Of a stretch of DNA of 17,486 nt, positions 15,416 to 17,486 are shown one piece after another; within the stretch, counting starts at the first letter, position 1; each line of letters opens with the position of its first letter. The notes under the pieces were generated by a model, which was given only the letters and a program-made list of their open reading frames with translations, searched no databases and was not told where the DNA came from. Position numbers and translations under genes: made by a program. Origin of the DNA: CAYJAD01 sp964369995 (GTDB lineage Bacteria > Desulfobacterota > Desulfovibrionia > Desulfovibrionales > Desulfovibrionaceae); contig CAYJHH010000059.1 in the NCBI GenBank assembly GCA_964369995.1, forward strand, positions 1-17,486, in the 5' to 3' direction.

Positions 15416-15916
15416 GCTTACTTTTAGGCTGCTGGTAAAGCTTACTGGGGAAAACCTTTTCTGGTGGAAAGGTTTTCCCCCCGCTCAGAGCTGGCCCCCT
15501 TTCCAAAAAACTTTCATTGCATCAACACCTTATCTTTATGAAAGGCATTTTTATCACAATGTAAAATTCTACAGTGTATGATTTTTGCACATTTTTAAAA
15601 GATGAAAAAATAAAATTTAATGTTTGGTTCATCTTTTTACGTAGAGTTTTTTAATCTTATACTTTGTCAATGGTCTGTGAGCTCTTAAGAGTTCTCTTGT
15701 TCTACTGTAATCTCTTTGGGGAGAGTTTTCAAATTTTCCTTAAGGAAAGTGTAGTAGGATGCTTTTTTGCGTAATAAATATAAGTAAATAACTATGAATT
15801 TTTCCCACTTGTCACCGCGCTTTTTTTGTCTTATGTAGCACTAAACCTGACCTTCTTTTGGTATATGAGGTTGTGGTTATGTATATTGAGATTAAAAGAT
15901 TTGTTGGAAGAATAAA
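15406..15916. other. Long AT-rich intergenic region upstream of the HD-GYP gene
   Basis: Apart from the hairpin at 15447-15480, this 510-base stretch holds no gene I can support. It contains two perfect palindromes centred on TTAA: CTCTTAAGAG (15682-15691) and TTTCCTTAAGGAAA (15735-15748), with centres 55 bases apart. A T7 run lies near 15822. A 21-codon open frame (15879-15944) with GAGG upstream overlaps the start of the next gene out of frame. I see no known riboswitch; in particular, nothing I recognise as a cyclic-di-GMP aptamer. Confidence 0.4.
15447..15480. terminator. Strong 13-bp hairpin after dhaKLM, possible terminator or dispersed repeat
   Basis: GGGGAAAACCTTT (15447-15459) pairs perfectly with AAAGGTTTTCCCC (15468-15480) around an 8-base loop. 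No T-tract follows, so it is not a textbook intrinsic terminator. A second CCCCCTTTCC at 15495-15504 could compete for the right arm. From memory, similar GGGGAAAxCCTTT hairpins after operons are frequent in Desulfovibrionaceae, which would make it a dispersed repeat serving as transcript end or stabiliser. Confidence 0.55.
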
Positions 15917-17257
15917 ATGTTACAAGTGCAAATTACAGATTTAGTAGAAGGTATTTCCAGAGCCTTAGACTCCATGACCACAGATTTGGCAAACCATCAC
16001 CGCCGCACTGCCATCATTGCTTTACGTTTAGCAGAAGTTCAAGGCTTTCCCTCCACCACGTGTCGATATATTCGTAATGCGGCTTTATTGCATGATATTG
16101 GAGCCTTATTGTTACGTCGTGATATTACCATTAGGGATATAGAAAAAAATTTACAGCAGCATGCTGTGGCAGGTTGGACTTTACTCAGTCATTGTGAGAT
16201 TTTAGCTCCCATTGCCAATATGGTATTATATCATCACACGCCATGGCATCAGCACAAGACTGTGGCCGAAGAAAGGCATGAAGATATGCGCTATGGCGCT
16301 TTATTGAATCTGGCCGACACCGTGGATATTTTGCTACGCCGTAATAAAGTGTATGGCCATGTGCTACAAATTGTGAAAGGTATGCCAAAGGATACCTTTG
16401 TGCCGGAAGACGTGCAGGCTTTGGAGCAAATTTTTGCCCAAGAAGATTTTATTCAGTACTTTAGGCGCGGTTTTCCAAAACCTGCAATCCCCTTTGTACC
16501 TCGTATACTCAACACCCCTGAAATTGTGGAGTTTTCCTCCATTTTTTCTTATGTTATTGATTCTCGTAGCCCAAGTACAGCAACGCATACCGTGGGCGTT
16601 GCCGAGCAAAGTCGCACTTTGTATGCGCTCACCGGCGCCACGCAAGATGCCATTGATGACTTATATGTGGCCGGACTTTTGCACGATATTGGTAAAATGG
16701 GTGTGCCGGTGGAGCTTATTGAGAAAAATGGTCGCTTAAGTGCCGATGAATATACCATTGTACAGCAGCATGCCAGCATTTCACGTCAAATTCTTATGCC
16801 CATTCCGGGTTTGGAAAAAGTGGGTTTTTGGGGCGCTTCGCATCATGAACGCTTGGACGGTAAAGGCTATCCTTGCGGTATTGGCGCCGCGGAATTGCCC
16901 TTGGAAGCGCGTACCATTGCCGTGGCTGATGTCTTGACAGCCCTAACGGAAGATCGCCCCTACAGGCAAGGTATGCCGGTAGAAAAAGCCTTTGATATTC
17001 TCACCGGCATGGTGAAAAATGGGGCTTTGGATGGAGAGCTGGTGACTTTGGTACATGATAATATGGATTTATTGGAAGAGCGCCGCCGTGAGGCTCAAAA
17101 TAGTGCTGCCATGCGTTTTCAAACGGATCGTGGGCAATTTAAGCAAGATATTTTTGATAGCTTTCATGAATATGGTGAATCTCTTTTGGGTGTGGATGTG
17201 TATTTTCCTAAAGATGCCCCCAAAGAGCCGGCATGGGCTCAGGCTGTGAAGGAATAA
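15917..17257 (+). CDS. Tandem HD/HD-GYP domain protein, probable cyclic-di-GMP phosphodiesterase
   Basis: A 446-residue soluble protein with two HD-type phosphohydrolase domains. The C-terminal one (about 205-385) is a canonical HD-GYP: H224, HDIGK at 256-260, H285, HHERLDGKGYP at 309-319 and D338. It would hydrolyse cyclic di-GMP to pGpG or GMP. The N-terminal one (about 15-140) aligns with it and keeps the metal-type residues H28, H59-D60, H82, H106-H107 and D134. It has HDIGA for HDIGK and lacks the GYP loop. No receiver, PAS or membrane segment is present, so the first HD domain may itself regulate or have a separate substrate. GGAAG lies six bases before the ATG. It stands alone. Confidence 0.9.
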   Translation: MLQVQITDLVEGISRALDSMTTDLANHHRRTAIIALRLAEVQGFPSTTCRYIRNAALLHDIGALLLRRDITIRDIEKNLQQHAVAGWTLLSHCEILAPIANMVLYHHTPWHQHKTVAEERHEDMRYGALLNLADTVDILLRRNKVYGHVLQIVKGMPKDTFVPEDVQALEQIFAQEDFIQYFRRGFPKPAIPFVPRILNTPEIVEFSSIFSYVIDSRSPSTATHTVGVAEQSRTLYALTGATQDAIDDLYVAGLLHDIGKMGVPVELIEKNGRLSADEYTIVQQHASISRQILMPIPGLEKVGFWGASHHERLDGKGYPCGIGAAELPLEARTIAVADVLTALTEDRPYRQGMPVEKAFDILTGMVKNGALDGELVTLVHDNMDLLEERRREAQNSAAMRFQTDRGQFKQDIFDSFHEYGESLLGVDVYFPKDAPKEPAWAQAVKE

Positions 17258-17259
17258 TA

Positions 17260-17406
17260 TAGTCGACACTGAAAAACAACTTAACTATCAGTAAAAATAG
17301 AACTTATAAATCAAATAACGTAATAAAGATTGCCGGAAATAAACGTATGGAATACGTTTTCTGGCAATGTTTAGACATAAGAAATGCTTTTTTCAGATGT
17401 CGACTA
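17260..17406. repeat. Inverted-repeat-bounded element, candidate MITE
   Basis: TAGTCGACA at 17260-17268 is the exact inverse of TGTCGACTA at 17398-17406. The match continues inward through CTGAAAAA, with one inserted base on the right arm, giving about 17 paired positions. Both outer ends read TA, as expected for insertion at TA by IS630/Tc1-type transposases. The 147-base interior has no coding frame but contains a separate strong hairpin. No transposase is in the window. It could instead be a chance long-range structure. Confidence 0.45.
17329..17368. terminator. Imperfect long hairpin downstream of the HD-GYP gene
   Basis: An outer 9-bp helix (17329-17337 with 17360-17368, including one G-T pair) and an inner 8-bp helix (17341-17348 with 17352-17359) are separated by a three-base bulge, with a three-base loop GGA. 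It lies 72 bases after the stop codon. There is no following T-run, so its role as terminator is uncertain; it is inside the candidate MITE. Confidence 0.4.
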
Positions 17407-17486
17407 CTCAAGACATGCCCTTGGCATTAACTAGTTTACCCTTAAAAAATACATATCACACTGAAATACATTGAAAACATATAAAG
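17407..17486. other. Right-edge non-coding sequence
   Basis: No gene is visible. There is a short ATGCC/GGCAT dyad at 17415-17427 and otherwise AT-rich sequence. Confidence 0.3.

Noticed and set aside
15406..15916. Cyclic-di-GMP riboswitch before the HD-GYP gene
   Set aside because: I could not find the conserved core or tetraloop-receptor arrangement of either known class.
1..17486. CRISPR array, tRNA or rRNA gene, prophage
   Set aside because: No regularly spaced repeats, cloverleaf-like sequence with CCA end, rRNA sequence or phage gene was recognised in the window.

Overview
The window looks like part of the chromosome of an anaerobic, hydrogen-metabolising bacterium. The best guess is a relatively low-GC member of the Desulfovibrionaceae (sulfate- or sulfite-reducing delta-proteobacteria). 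The main reason is a complete membrane-bound, energy-converting [NiFe]-hydrogenase operon in the order cooM-K-L-X-U-H-hypA-cooF-like, which from memory is the layout known in Desulfovibrio vulgaris. Use of UGA as selenocysteine also fits that group. The assignment is an inference; there is no rRNA or other marker gene here.

Layout. (1) 178-3348, minus strand: a soluble hybrid histidine kinase with about four tandem PAS units and a receiver domain. (2) 3689-4306, plus strand: a typical AhpC/Prx-family peroxiredoxin whose peroxidatic cysteine codon is an in-frame UGA at 3827-3829. The UGA is followed at the right distance by a hairpin with bacterial SECIS features, so the gene reads as a selenoprotein of 205 residues rather than a broken gene. 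Its upstream region holds a consensus -35 box and a Fur/PerR-like operator. (3) 4373-4412: a terminator lying between convergent genes. (4) 4430-12952, minus strand: the eight-gene hydrogenase operon, tightly packed with good Shine-Dalgarno sites. (5) 13343-15405, plus strand: dhaK-dhaL-dhaM, a PTS-dependent dihydroxyacetone kinase whose DhaM is only the EIIA domain. (6) 15406-15916: a long AT-rich intergenic region with a strong hairpin and two palindromes. (7) 15917-17257, plus strand: a protein with two HD/HD-GYP domains, probably a cyclic-di-GMP phosphodiesterase. (8) 17260-17406: a short element bounded by near-perfect inverted repeats, possibly a MITE.

How the parts may work together. 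The hydrogenase would take electrons from a low-potential ferredoxin-like donor (the CooF-like protein, in known systems fed by CO dehydrogenase), reduce protons to H2 and pump ions through CooM/CooK. HypA would deliver nickel to CooH. No CO dehydrogenase, CooA regulator or other maturation gene is in the window, so the electron source is open. The Dha operon, divergent from the hydrogenase, would phosphorylate dihydroxyacetone with PEP-derived phosphate and feed glycolysis. The selenoperoxiredoxin is a peroxide defence enzyme of the kind useful to an anaerobe with oxygen-sensitive Fe-S and NiFe centres. The PAS kinase and HD-GYP protein are signalling genes with no visible operon partner.

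The most notable item is the Sec-containing peroxiredoxin. Standard gene calling would split it into two fragments or call it a pseudogene. Other points worth a look are the large CooM with two complete antiporter modules plus a degenerate partial third, the tandem HD protein with two apparently intact metal sites, and the inverted-repeat element at the right edge.
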